A stretch of DNA of 64,000 nt from Abscondita cerata (lineage: Eukaryota; Arthropoda; Insecta; Coleoptera; Lampyridae). The DNA lies in the NCBI GenBank assembly GCA_030710515.1, contig JALBCR010000617.1, positions 248,001 through 312,000 on the forward strand, in the 5' to 3' direction. This document shows positions 1 to 12,110 of the stretch, in pieces. Made by a program: the position numbers and the translations under genes. Numbering within the stretch: position 1 is the stretch's first letter; each line of letters starts with the position of its first letter. The notes under the pieces are model-generated. The model was not told the DNA's origin and did not search any database. It worked only from the letters and a program-made list of their open reading frames with translations.

Positions 1-74
1 CTAGTAGCATTTCAAAATTGTTATTTTACTTGTTGACATATTATGATAGGTAAATATTTCCTCCTATAAGTTTT

Positions 75-429
75 TCTTTAAATGATTTGTTCTTCGTTGA
101 GGAGGGGCACCAAAAAACCACTAAGTCGTTTTTTTCAGGTAACGTTTCGTGCAACAGAATGCGCACTTCTTCAGATTCATGATTCATATTTGTTTGTTTC
201 TACGTATAGAGTGTGTGTTTTATTAGAGATATTTATTTACATTTAATTGTTAATTTATTTTGTGTTTGTTTAATATCTATGTGGTTTTTATACTTATTCA
301 AATAGCGGGCCATTTTTTTGTTTTAAAGGTCTGAAAAAGTGCACATTCTGTTGCACAAAACGATGCCTGAAAAAACAACTGAGTGGTTTTTTGGTACCCC
401 TCCTCAACAAAGAACCAATCATTTAAAGA
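75..429. mobile_element. Foldback MITE (~355 bp)
   Basis: The two ends are inverted copies of each other: one end runs into TTCTTCGTTGAGGAGGGGCACC and the other is the imperfect complement ending in CAACAAAGAACCAATCATTTAAAGA. The inverted match continues inward for about 100 bases per arm, including the GCAACAGAATGCGCAC / GTGCACATTCTGTTGC pair, so nearly the whole unit can fold into one hairpin. No coding capacity is seen. This is the form of a non-autonomous foldback or MITE; I cannot assign a superfamily or a certain target-site duplication. Confidence 0.7.
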
Positions 430-2090
430 TTACATGTTATTTTTACCTAAAAGCATCAGTGCTGGAAGCATATATTATATAGAGTACTATGGACTCTAAA
501 ATATACGATCATTAAACAGGATAAAAATAAGTTTCTGTCTATTAGTAGGACGAAAATAATATCATCATCATCACAGCTCTTTGTGCCTACGTTGGTCTTG
601 GCTGATTTTACAACCGTTCTCCATCTTCTCTATCTTTTCAAACTGGTTCTCCACTTCTAATGACTAATTTCTTTAAGTTATCTTTTACGCAATCTTTTCT
701 TGGGGTTTTCCTGTAAACGTTTTCCCTCAATATTCCCTTAGAAAATTCTTTTTACTAATCTATTATCCTCTATAGGTATTCCGCCTATTTAATTCTGGCT
801 GCCTTTATTGCTGCTACTATGTTTCTCCCTTCAGTATTTCTTCCACTTTTGTGATTTGAGATTTTTGATTCTGTAGATATCACTGGCAACTGATTTATTC
901 GATTGACATCTCTTAATAATATATTATGACTTGTGCGAGGGCACACTTACTCTCAATTCATTTTACGAATTCCATGTAATCTGCATTCATATTGATTAGT
1001 GAACTGATGAACGTTAATGTAAGTGCTGAGGCTAATTATTGTTGGCTTTGCTAGTGAATTCAATATATTCAAAACCAGCATTAGACTCTCTATATATTTC
1101 TACAATTTTGTTGTTTTTAATGTAGTTAATATAATGAAATGTATTGTTAAATAAAGAACAAGTTCAAGAAAATATGTGTAGTAAAATTAATATATTTTGG
1201 GATTGCTCTTTAGGGCATGATGATAAAAAACACTAACTATTAGAGAATCCCATGTACGATATTCACATACTGTTTATATCCTAAAACTTTAATTATAATA
1301 CAAATAGACCATAATTTGTGTGGTTTCAGTAAAATAATTATTTACTATAACGAATAAATTCTTAAAACCATGGAATCACGTTCGAACTAAAAAACACTTC
1401 CCTTATCAGCATCAGAATTCAGTGGGTTTTTAAAAATAAATGGGATAAATAAATTCCTATCGTTCTCGTAAAATAATTAAACAACAAAGTTTTTTAAATA
1501 TCAAACTTTTAATATGATAAAGAAATGTGATAAGACACAACGTACCTAAAAATGAAAGATCTATTAAACAATTGTATATAAACAAGTGTTGTTGTTTGAC
1601 AACAGAATTGGGATTAAACTGGTATGACGTACATTCAACACGATTGACTAATCAAATTTTATTAATGGTGCGATGCTTGATGAATTCGTCCTATTTACAT
1701 GTCCTTGCTTCGAACGTTCTAATAATGAACAATAATTACTCATTGAAAAATTAAAACATGATTTTTAACCATAAAAATGCAAAAAATTAAATTCTATTTA
1801 AAGCCAACTTATGCAATATAATTTTTTCTCTAAAATTGTGAACACACTCGATATTAGTACTAATGAAACAGCATATATTCAAGAAATTGGGTGTCTCGTA
1901 AGTAGCGTTTTTTACAATTATGTTGAAAATCTCATAATACGCCTCTCAGTCGAAATATTTTCTGATAGCTGAGCTATTAAGTATTACTCGAAACAGTTAA
2001 TACGCTTTATTGGTCATATATTGTTTAATATTATTTGTGATAACTACAAAACTCGTGAATTTAAAAAAAAATCTATTTATTTTTCAAGGT
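430..2090. other. AT-rich intergenic, no gene seen
   Basis: No convincing coding region. The only open frame of note (1527-1754) is AT-driven and matches nothing I recognise. Bases 926-1050 hold one copy of a repeat whose inverted partner is at 10625-10755, listed separately. Confidence 0.6.
926..1050 (+). repeat. Dispersed repeat, copy A
   Basis: The segment beginning TTATGACTTGTGCGAG and running past TTTTACGAATTCCATGTA is found again in reverse complement at 10625-10755 with scattered mismatches. It is non-coding and reads as a fragment of an unclassified dispersed repeat. Confidence 0.6.
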
Positions 2091-2241
2091 CTAATAATGT
2101 TATTATTACCTTACTGAGCCGACCGACAGCATAGACAATACGCATTATTTTGTTAGAATCATAATGAAATCTCATTATTGTACTAATACCATAATGTAAG
2201 TTATAAAGTTAGAAGCTAAGAAAAATGCCAACACGAGATGT

Positions 2242-2298
2242 AAAAAAAAGAGAAGGAAAAAAGGAAAAAGAGAAAAAGAGAAAGGAAAGAGAAAAAGG

Positions 2299-2333
<35 letters not shown>

Positions 2334-2563
2334 AAAAAGAAAAAAAAAGGGAAAAAAGGAAAAAGGAAAGGGGAAAAGGGAAAAAAGAAAAGGGGAGAAA
2401 AAAAAGGAAGAAAAAAAAAAAAGGGAAAAAAAAAGAAAAAAAAAAAAAAAAAAAAAAAAAGAAAAAAGAAAAAAAAAAAGAGAAAAAAAAAAAAAAAAAA
2501 AAGGGAAAAAAAAAGAAGAAAAAAAAAAAAAAAAAAAAAAAAAAAAGAAAAAAGGAAAGGGGG
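2242..2563. repeat. Uninterrupted 322-nt polypurine tract
   Basis: Every base from 2242 to 2563 on the + strand is A or G, mostly A runs broken by single or double G. It gives long open frames on both strands (Lys/Glu/Arg on +, Phe/Ser/Leu on -) that are composition artefacts. Flanking segments at about 2095-2225 and 2581-2660 resemble each other (both run from ATTAC through a CATAGA..ATACGCATTATTTT-like string), so the tract lies between two imperfect direct repeats. Confidence 0.9.
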
Positions 2564-2869
2564 CCGCCAAGACACACATTTTAACTTAAAGTTAGAAGCG
2601 TATAATAATATTAATATTACTTTACGGCCCCAGTGGCATAGAAGATATACATTATTTTATAGTACAATAATGTAATATTATAAAATATTACAGTTGCGAA
2701 GTTAATTATTTTGGACACAGCATCATTAATTAGTAAATATAATTTGACAACTGGCAAGTAACCAAAAAAAAACAACAAGACAATACATGATCCTGGTAAT
2801 AGTTTCGAAAAACAAATTTTCTAACCTAGAAGAAAAAATAGTATAATCTGAAGCATTATGTTTGGTTAA

Positions 2870-3565
2870 ATTTTAGAAATGCAGTGGCAAGGTATTCCGC
2901 AAAAAGTCAAGGTACAATTGACTAGTCAAACGGTTAGGCAGGAAATAAGATCCTATCAGATGGCCTCCCAACACACCAAGCCAAACGTTGATTGAAAATC
3001 GGTGTTGATGATTCGATCCAACAATGGCGTGCGGGTTTTCGTCGGTCCAAACATGGCTATTATGGAAATAAAAAATGCCATTTCTCGTGGAACCAGCTTC
3101 GTCAGTAAATAAAATTTCCGTAACAAAATATGGGTTCTCCTCAACTTTTGTCAGCAACCTTCGACAAAACACCAGTTGTGCGGCATAATCAGGCACAGTA
3201 AAAGCCTGTACTCTTTGAATATGGTATGGGTGCAATTGCTGATCGCGTAACGTTCTCCAAATTAGGGAAGAATTAATATTTGTTTCAGTAGAGAGTCTTA
3301 TAGTACTAGTACCGGGATTTTCTTCAATTCTTCTTAAAATGTTAAGTTCTGCTTCGGGAGTAGAAACTGATCTAGGCCTACCACCATCAACGTTGTTTGA
3401 TTTAAACAATCTAACTTCGGATAAACGTTGATGTAACTTTGTAAAAAGTTTGGCACACGGAAGTACCCGGTTTGGGAATGCTTCGGCGTAAAGGCATTTC
3501 CATTGGCCTTGCCATACATGAAAAGCATGTCTGCCATTTCTGCGTTGGTATATTTCAGCATATTT
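2870..3565 (-). pseudogene. DUF4817/mariner-like transposase, truncated
   Basis: Decayed transposase of the insect Tc1/mariner-related type with a DUF4817 helix-turn-helix start. The N-terminus (TNAEMADMLFMYGKANGN) is in one frame; after a frameshift near 3500 the rest continues in another: AFPNRVLPCAKLFTKLHQRL, the linker GRPRSVSTPE, the second helix-turn-helix region with ENPGTSTIRL, then the first catalytic Asp region ILFTDEAGSTRNG and the NVWLGVLGGHLIG stretch. It stops at about 2873, before the second Asp motif (Q-x-DGAPAH in relatives), so the 3' third is missing and it cannot be active. The family shares its layout with the copy at 28983-30049. No clear terminal repeats remain. Confidence 0.8.
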
Positions 3566-5179
3566 GAAAATTTCAACAATGAGCAACAGCAACAACGACT
3601 TCAATAACAACAACACTAACAATGACAGCCACACAATGATTACAAAAAATGCGGCAACTAGACTGACAGAAACAAACAAATTTTGTTTTGTTATTTCCAT
3701 AGCTGATGAATTACTCCAACTGGGCTTAATAATTTTAATTTCAAAACAATGAACTAATTTTGAGGAAATGTTTGCTAGTCTTTTTGAAATGAAAAACTTA
3801 AGGGATAAAATACTTCCTTATTTGAGCTTTTCTAAAAAATCGCAAGTCCAGTGTTGCCAGGCATATGCTTGAAAATAACACTAAATTAATTAAAAAGGAG
3901 ATAATAAAAACAATCTTGATTCTTATAAAAGTTTCGACATTTTCAAAAACAAATGTTTGCTTATGAATTATTATTATTGAACAAACAAGTGTATTAATAA
4001 GAGCGACACGGCGATTAATAATCGTTAATGTTTGAGATTGTTAATCGCCGTTTAATTCAAGAGTTAGTTACACAACTATTTCGTCGACCCTACTTTGTAA
4101 TTTTAATAAAATTATAATTTAATAATTTTAGAGAGGATATGCTATTGTGAACTTATCTTTGGACATTACCGTTTGTTAATTCAACACTATTTTTGAATTA
4201 TACAACATAGCCTAACTTCATTGTTTCTACTTTTTTTGAGCTTTTCCTTTGATCATTCTTTACCTTTTCCTCTTTTGTATAGCTATTTGCTTACAATATT
4301 TTAATTAAGATCACTAAATTGATAGACTCAATTCCAATTGCTGCGTCGAAATGCAATAGTTTTCATCACAGCAAAGCAAGGTGTATTAAATTTTTTTGTG
4401 AGAATGGATTTGAGGTTAATTAAAATAATGATTTTAAGAAAAACAAAGAAAATGTTCTCCTTATAGCAGAAAGAATGCAATAAACAAATATATTTTTCTA
4501 TATCTTGAACTAGAGAAATATTTGAACTTTGTTTATCGGTTACATCAAAAATATGTTGCAGTCACACAAGTGGACGGACATAGCTTTTAATTTCGCTTAT
4601 CTGGTTTACAGTTTTACTCATTGCAAAGAAAGAAAAATTAGATTTTTGAGATTGTCAATCTACCCTATTTGTGCGAAATGACAGAATAAATTTAAAATTA
4701 AAAATAAATGTAGCAATGCAATTTTTAAAAAATTAATTAAGGATACTTCTAATACAAATTCAAAATATTTTTGTTAGATATGGTTCATATGGCTCTTAAT
4801 CATACCAAAATCTCGCGGTTTAGTATCGATATTGAAAAACAAGTGTCACAATCAGACTTTTTTTCCCACGAAGACAAATGTTAGTGCGAAAAAAAAGTTA
4901 TACTTGTTTTATTTACTAGTTTTTACTATAACGTTATTTAAAAAGTAAAGATTAAAGATTTTGCAGCCTTCCTTAGAATTTTCCTTCTTTAAACAATCGC
5001 TAAGTCTTTATTATGAATATTTAAATTGCGTTGAATTTCATTCACACGAAAAAATTGTTTTTCGTTTGGTATTGTACGTGATAGTTGAACAATTTCCTTA
5101 TCTTACATAGTTGCAAATCGCGTTCAGGTCATCGACTTCACCTTGTTTGTACAAGTACTTAATTAACACCCTGTATAGG
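3566..5179. other. AT-rich intergenic, no gene seen
   Basis: I see no coding region, repeat array or structured RNA. Short inverted matches such as AATCGTTAATG near 4015-4050 are too short to interpret. Confidence 0.55.
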
Positions 5180-5445
5180 TATATTTTATTTTTGTGCTTT
5201 ATGTTAACTTTTAACAGATTAGTGACCTTACTTTCATGAGTGAGTCAACAGGAAAGTACCCTACTGGACAGCCTTTCAGTGAACCAGGGCGAAGCTATTT
5301 AACCTGTTTGGTGCCCTCCCGATTTTGAATAATTTGTCGATTGTTATTGACGTTTTGGCAACAATTTACTACAACCTTTGCATTTTACAAAGGCAAATCA
5401 TCTTGCAACCCACTCCACCCACTGAGCTACGGAGCAACCCCTATT
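5180..5445 (-). repeat. Possible tRNA-derived SINE
   Basis: Read on the minus strand, the segment starts GGGGTTGCTCCGTAGCTCAG followed by TGGGTGGAG. This resembles the 5' end of a tRNA with an A box (TAGCTCAGTGG). A weaker B-box-like GGTTCACTGAAAGGC lies further on, and the segment ends in an A-rich stretch (AAAATAAAATATACC) around 5180-5200. The body does not fold as a tRNA, so this is read as a SINE with a tRNA-like head, not a tRNA gene. The end is uncertain because ACACCCTGTATA, a mariner-like end motif, lies beside it. Confidence 0.4.
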
Positions 5446-6567
5446 TATGTTACGTTATTAATTAAAAATTATTGTTAACTTCTTATTGCATGTAAGAATT
5501 TGATGTGACAGTTGTAATATTTATGTTATATGCGTCTGGCAGCTTTAATTATTAAAATCAATATAATTTCTAAAATAGTATGAAATATACTATAAAATTT
5601 GCAAAAACGAACGTTTAAAAAGTATTTTTTAATGAAGTACTATACTTTTTAAATTATTTGGCGCATATTTATGAATATACCTGTTAACAAGATAGCTTTA
5701 AGTTTTAACAGAACTTTTCTTTTAATTCAAAAGATTTGGTAAGATACCATACAAATAAATAAATAAATAAATGAGATTTGGTACGTAGATCTTTTTGACT
5801 ATACGGGAGGTTTAATTAGATTTTTGGTATAATCTGAATATTAACCTACAGCACTTTTTATGTGTCCTTAATTACAGCGTAATTAGCAAGTTGTGCTGAT
5901 CTGAGAATAATTATTACTAAAAAAGTTATGGATAAAAAGTTGTTGAAAATTTTATTATCTATAAATGCTATAAATGCTATTTTCGAGTAAAACTTTTTAA
6001 GTGAATTGTATGGGTTTGAGCGCACTTTCTTTACACTCTTAGTCGTTTACTTTGTTTTTCAAGTAAAATGTTTTGTGGCAGTATATACGATTTTACAGGT
6101 TTTGCGTGAAACGATTATTTTTCCAACAAAAAACGTCGTCGTAAAAAGAAGAAATTCTAATCTATGCGATCTCCTTATAATATCGGCAAATATCGTTCCT
6201 AATCAGAACGGTATAATTTAATTTCAAGTATTCATAGTATAATAACGTATTTACCTTATCGATTGCTATTCTCCTGCGTTATGATTAACCCTCATCTCTT
6301 TCGACGGCACATTAATGCGATACTCTCTAATTCAATTTATAGACAAGTAAGCAATTTAACTTGACGTAATTTACTAGATATTTCGATTTTTCTTAACGTT
6401 TAAGACAATGACACTGCAATTATCAAAACAATAAGAGATATATTTTACGTTTTGCATGCAAATTTTCAACAATATTTTGTTTCAAAAGTTCTACTTTAAT
6501 AGAAAATATTTATTACCTAAATAAAAACATATAAAACTTCAAATAATTCCTATATTAACAAACGTGT
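5446..6567. other. AT-rich intergenic, no gene seen
   Basis: No coding region recognised. A short AAAT microsatellite is at about 5752-5772. The 71-codon open frame at 6006-6221 has no recognisable motif. Confidence 0.55.
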
Positions 6568-7086
6568 ACACTCATGAAATTTAAAACTTGGACACCACAA
6601 TTTCTGTAAACAAAAGTTTGCACATTGTGAAGCGGGCTTAAGGGTATCATTTACAATTCTAACAGCAGGTAGTCTCAGCAGGGGTTATCTTATAGAAGGA
6701 CTGTAGAATGAATCATTACACTAAGCACGTTTTAGAAAATAGGTAATTTACGTTGCTTACTTAATTTTTTCTTTAAAGAATATATTTGAAGGTATCGCTA
6801 ATTAAACACCATAGCTCGATTAATTATCGAATCAAAATTTTGTTTAGGAAATGTTTACAAAATAAAATTAGAAATAATTTTGATTTAAAAAACGTCTACA
6901 AGCAATAATTTTTAAATTAAATCAAAAAACTAAACATAGTTATTTGGGTTGACTGTCAACGTATATATTTAGTTTTTTGACAAGAATTTATTACATAATT
7001 ATAATTAAGATACCAAGTTATAGTTTAAAATTAAATGAAAACTTTTTTTTAAATAAAGGTATTACTATATAAATAAATATAAGAAA

Positions 7087-8199
7087 TCAATAATGGGTGT
7101 GACCTCCATTATTATTGATACATTCTTGGAGGCGTCTGCTCATTGACGCTATCAAGGTATCAATATAATTAATATTAATCGTTTCCCATGCGGTATCAAT
7201 GGCTGCAATTAGTGCATTACGGTTTACTGGTATAAAATTTGGCCCTTGTTGTCTTCGGATAACAGCAAGTATTCGAGCCCAAACATTTTCGATAATGTTA
7301 AAATCTGGGCTTTTGCTGGCCAGGGTAACAGCTCCAAGTTATTTTCTCGTATCCAATTGCGCACAACCCGCGAAGTATGAATAGGGGCGTTGTCCTTTAA
7401 CAACAAAAATACATTATGAAAATGTTAATTCAACAGATCCCGAACTATTTTTGGAGAAAGTATAGTGAAATAAGAATACTTACTTGTTGGAAAATATAAT
7501 CTTCGTCTGGATAAAACACTTCGACTGAAGGTTTCATAATAGTTTCAAAATATCTAAATACGCAGCAGAATCAAGACGTCCATCGATAGCCCAACAAACT
7601 CCTGGACCCCGCGCGCTAACCCAACCCCACACATTCACAGAAAAATAACCACTTCGTTTTTAGGACATATGTGATTATTTTCGTAACGAGTTCCTTCCAT
7701 TCTAAAAACTTTTAGTGGTCCATCGTTGCGGCTATTGAACGTTTTTCGTCGCTAAAAATCACTCGATTCCAAAATTCCAAAGGTTCGTTCACATATCGCC
7801 TTGCAAATTCCAGACGACGTCTCATATTTTCGTCACTGAGAACTTTTGCAGCATTATATTATTCTTTAGAGATTATATTTATTTCCACTTCCCTTTAATC
7901 TTTTTGTGCAGTTATACGGCATCCGGGAAAATGTGTATCTGCTATAGCCCTGGAGTATGTAGCAAATGGTTGTTCTGTTACGTAATGAAACAACTCGAGA
8001 TCTTGAGCACGTGTAGATACTTTAGGTCTACCACTTCCGATGGCTCTTTCCAAAGTGTGTTCAAGATTCCATTTTACTCGGTAATGCCCTACGGTGCTTT
8101 TGGTATATCTAACATACGTGAAATTTCACGCACGCTACGGCCCGCCGCTAATTCCGAAACAATCCGCGCTTTCAAATCAGCACCGAGATGAGGTGGCAT
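7087..8199 (-). pseudogene. Tc1/mariner-like transposase, full-length relic
   Basis: The minus-strand reading starts MPPHLGADLKARIVSELAAG with a homeodomain-like helix-turn-helix (GRSVREISRMLDI), and ends with SRRLQECINNNGGHTHY and a TGA at 7087-7089. Between them are stops and frameshifts, including a stop soon after the first helix-turn-helix. The region around 7224-7406 (LLKDNAPIHTSRVVRNWI) corresponds to the second catalytic Asp motif, followed by a one-base loss at the TGGCC-AGCAAAAGCCC position where relatives read W-P-S-K-S-P-D-F-N. The span fits the usual ~340-residue Tc1-type transposase. It is not functional. Confidence 0.8.
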
Positions 8200-8667
8200 T
8201 TTCACAACACTTGAAATTTTAAACTAAAATGGAATTTACATTTCTTACTTTATTTATTGGTTCACACTACCCCTTCTCAAACAGTAGGTAATTGTTTATT
8301 TATTACATACTTCTAATGACCAATGTAACAACCCTTAGAGCAATATGACTCAAAGGAAGTAAATTAAACAAGCAAGGATATTCTATTGTTATTGAAACTT
8401 ATTCATAAAGTAAAAGCCATTTCCTTATAATGCTAATGGACAGGATTTTCTTTTAAGTATTAAGATTACAATAGAGGACTTATAAACTTTCGAAAATATC
8501 TAATTATAAATATTTACACTGCAATTGCGCTTTTTCCTTAATAATTTCTTAGCAATAACATACACGTTCTTGGTTTTAAGTTGTCATAAATTTGATATGA
8601 TATAAATTTGTGTTTCTAATATTACATCACAAACTAATCTTTATTCGCCAAAAAATTGTTGCTTAAG

Positions 8668-9358
8668 TTGTAAAGCTTCGTACACACCTGAACAACAAAC
8701 CGAGCAACAAACATAACAACGAACCGAAAGTCAAACAGAACGACAAACGATCTTTTATGATTTCCACAATCCGAACAACAAACGGAACGTTTGTGCTGTT
8801 CCATAATTATTTTCAGTAGTTTTCAGTTCATATATATTTATTATTGAGAAGAGAAAATTGCGGAAAACAAGAAGATAGTGCCAACCAAATTTTTACGCAC
8901 AAAGAAGAGTAAAAATTATAATTTACTTCGCTTTTTTTATTTTGGAAATTTCCCGCCCAAATGATGCTAATAGGGACATCATTTTTTCTTGCATTCTTAA
9001 ACACTGATTAATTTAAAACATTTTTCTTCTGTCAACTCCATAATATTACCTAAAACACAACAAACCCACAAAAGGGAGGACAAAAATAAATAATTTAATT
9101 CTCCCGCATAAGTTTGTTCGCCGTTTTGTTTAGATTCGTCCAAACCTGCAAACGCATTCGCGCGCATTTTCTTTGATGTCGGAGAAAAAACCGACAAGTT
9201 GCGGGAACGCCGCAAACCGTTCGTGGAACAATCAGGACTTGCGAATCTGTTCTAAAATTCGTACGTAGCACCGTCCAAATTAATGTTCCGATTGCCGTTC
9301 GGTTCGTTGTTCTGTTTGTTCCTCGGTTTGTTGTTCAGGTGTGTACGAAGCTTTACAA
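8668..9358. mobile_element. TIR element nested in the palindrome loop
   Basis: The ends are inverted repeats of about 70 bases: TTGTAAAGCTTCGTACACAC on the left and its complement ending GTGTGTACGAAGCTTTACAA on the right. Inside the ends, AACAAAC / GTTTGTT steps recur many times. The ~690-bp unit has no intact gene; the minus frame at 8997-9215 is not recognisable. It is a non-autonomous DNA transposon. I could not fix the target-site duplication. Confidence 0.75.
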
Positions 9359-9502
9359 TAAGCATATTAATATGAACTATATCTTATGAAAGGAGAGTTA
9401 TGTAACTATAATTAACGACTTAACGTTACGTTAGTAGATTCCATTTACTATTTACACATATTTTCTTGGAACATTCGATAATTAACTATCGGGATATGAT
9501 GA

Positions 9503-9798
9503 CCCTATACTTCGCAGGTTGTGCGCAACTGGATACAAGCAAATAACTTGGAGCTGTTACCCTGGCCAGCAAAAGCCCAGATTTTAACATTATCGAAAAT
9601 GTTTGGGCTCGAATACTTGCTGTTATCCGAAGACAACAAGGGCCAAATTTTATACCAGTAAACCGTAATGCACTAATTGCAGCCATTGATACCGCATGGG
9701 AAACGATTAATATTAATTATATTGATACCTTGATAGCGTCAATGAGCAGACGCCTCCAAGAATGTATCAATAATAATGGAGGTCACACCCATTATTGA
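9503..9798 (+). pseudogene. Transposase C-terminal fragment (right palindrome arm)
   Basis: Inverted duplicate of the C-terminal third of the transposase at 7087-8199. It reads VVRNWIQANNLELLPWP, then shifts frame at the same place as the left copy, continues SPDFNIIENVWARILAV, and ends SMSRRLQECINNNGGHTHY with TGA at 9796-9798. The N-terminal two thirds are absent here. Confidence 0.85.
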
Positions 9799-10624
9799 TT
9801 TCTTATATTTATTTATATAGTAATACCTTTATTTAAAAAAAAACGTTTTCATTTAATTTTAAACTATAACTTGGTATCTTAATTATAATTATGTAATAAA
9901 TTCTTGTCAAAAACTAAATATATACGTTGACAATAAGAATTGCCTTAGTTTTTATTTTCACTTTTATATTAACTACAGAAAAAATGAAACGTCATAAAAT
10001 ATACATTTTGTAAGGACTAAATATTATGAATAGAGAGTTTAATGATTTTTTTAATAACTTACAATAATTAGTAGGTTAGATTTATTTAAAAATAAGTAAT
10101 AATCAGTCAACCCAAATAACCATGTTTAGTTTTTGATTTAATTTAAAAGTTATTGCTTGTAGACGTTTTTAAATCAAAATTATTTCTAATTTTATTTTGT
10201 AAACATTTCCTAAACAAAATTTTGATTCGATAATTAATCGAGCTATGGTGTTTAATTAGCGATACCTTCAAATATATTCTTTAAAGAAAAAATTAAGTAA
10301 GCAACGTAAATTACCTATTTTCTAAAACGTGCTTAGTGTAATGATTCATTCTACAGTCCTTCTATAAGATAACCCCTGCTGAGACTACCTGCTGTTAGAA
10401 TTGTAAATGATACCCTTAAGCCCACTTCACAATGTGCAAACTTTTGTTTACAGTTTTAAATTTTATGAGGTACAAGCGTAAAGAAAGTATACAACAAAGG
10501 ACATTGTACTCAAAAAATAAAAAAAGTGTAAAAGTGCAAAACCAATATTAGAAATATACTAGACAAAGCCAGCATGCTACGCTTGTGTTAAGTCACAAAA
10601 GTGAATTACCTCCTATAGAACAGA

Positions 10625-10755
10625 TAATCATGAACAATAATTGGCCTCAGTACTTACATTAACATTCATCAGTTTACTAATCAATATGAATGCAGGGTAC
10701 ATGGAATTCGTAAAATGAATCTAGAGTAGGTGTACGCTCGCACAAGTCATAAGAT
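10625..10755 (-). repeat. Dispersed repeat, copy B
   Basis: Reverse-complement partner of the segment at 926-1050 (here AATATGAATGCAGGGTACATG ... CGCACAAGTCATAA). It is non-coding. The pair is 9.7 kb apart and inverted. Confidence 0.6.
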
Positions 10756-12110
10756 ATATCTACATGTCTTATACCTGCTGTTCAAGATCATCGTACAATC
10801 GATTCCTTATTTTAACGTTGCAACTCACTTAGAAAATGTTATCCGAAAAAGAATAATGCGTTCTAGACAAAAAAAAACAGTTCAGATCAGTTACAGATAA
10901 TGAAATTTACAATAACTTTTCTCCTTCAACTTTTTTTGTGTAAAAAATTATTATCCACGTGAGATCAGTGTAACTCGGTAATTACTCTGTAATTTAGCAT
11001 TGGATCAAAAAATTGTTTAAACAAAAGTTGTGTGTAATTATAATAGCGATTTTTTTTAAAAATATTCTAGATAACCGAAGTGTTGTAGGTTAACTTCTGT
11101 ATCTCCAAGATAGATCAAGGTCAGTTTTTTCAAACCACAAAAACAAAAATCGACGCCGTTTCTAATTAAACAGAATCATAAAAGAAATTCCCAATTTTGT
11201 TTTAATTATTGTTGACAATTTTTTTAAACCAATTAATCTTTCTGTAAATACAATACGCTAATCACTTGATAAATAGGTAATATAAAAATATGTAATTTGC
11301 TTTGTTGTACGAGGTATTTAATAATTTTTATCGCTAAGCTGCTGAACTAAATACTTTGAAAGTTATATAAAAGCGAGCGTCTATTGCAAAATGTAAATTA
11401 AGAACACTTACGTAGCGGTTCGAGGGAATCCCCAAACACAAATGTAAATGTTGTGACGTCTTTTTTTATTGAAAAAACTAATTCAGGTTTTCATACATCA
11501 ACATATTTCATTATCTTTAGATTATTAGAAGCAAATGTTCAAGGTCTTATATTCGCATACAAACAAAGAGTTAATCATTTAATTTCTTGGAATCGTGAAT
11601 GCATTCATAAACAAAAACCTGAATATTTTAGTTACTTCAGATCTTATAAATAAGATGACAGATGAGGAGTTATAAGACGGTTTTCAAGCCGAAAGTTTAA
11701 CACCCCGAACAAGCGTTTTGCGTACAACTCCACATCATCCTGTAGGAGCGTCTAAAAAGTGTGTAGCATCATAAAACATTTTGCTCGATAAATAAACAAC
11801 ACTAAACAAAATTGTGTAATCGTGTCGAGCATTTCACGCCAGGCCAATTAAAATGCTAAAATGTTTTTAAATGTACAAATAATTATTCGCCTCTATTTTA
11901 ATGCATCAAATCCAAATGGAAATTCTACTTTAAAAATCTAAAAATTTACAATTCTTAACCAATTATTTAAAAAGCAGACAGAAAATCCTTTAACAAGTTA
12001 TTTATTGAAACTAATGGGATTTTTGCAATCAGCTACAAAATACGCAAAAAGTACAGTAAACAGTAACAGTTTGATTATTTCTAGATCTCGTATTTATTTT
12101 TTTTCGATTC
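10756..12110. other. AT-rich intergenic, no gene seen
   Basis: No recognisable coding region, RNA gene or repeat. The open frames at 11453-11653 and 12005-12193 have no family signature; the second runs into the foldback element that follows. Confidence 0.55.

Larger units (their letters stand above)
6568..10480. mobile_element. 3.9-kb palindrome built from a Tc1/mariner-like element
   Basis: Arms at 6604-7378 and 9503-10453 are near-identical reverse complements, from CTGTAAACAAAAGTTTGCAC inward to the C-terminal end of a transposase. Weaker match extends outward to about 6568 and 10480. The right arm carries about 170 extra bases (roughly 9935-10105). The loop (7379-9502) contains the rest of the left transposase and a nested 690-bp element. 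Both arms share the same transposase frameshift at TGGCCAGCAAAAGCCCAGAT, so they come from one already broken copy. Confidence 0.85.

Noticed and set aside
2175..2584. Five overlapping ORFs of poly-Phe or poly-Lys
   Set aside because: All are produced by the pure purine tract and its complement; they have no start context or family signature.
5419..5445. Functional tRNA gene
   Set aside because: Only the first ~25 bases resemble a tRNA; no anticodon arm or T arm follows, so it was recorded as a possible SINE.
7199..7384. Plus-strand 61-codon ORF, repeated almost identically on the minus strand at 9486-9686
   Set aside because: It is the antisense of the transposase C-terminus in each palindrome arm; similarity of the two copies only reflects the inverted repeat.
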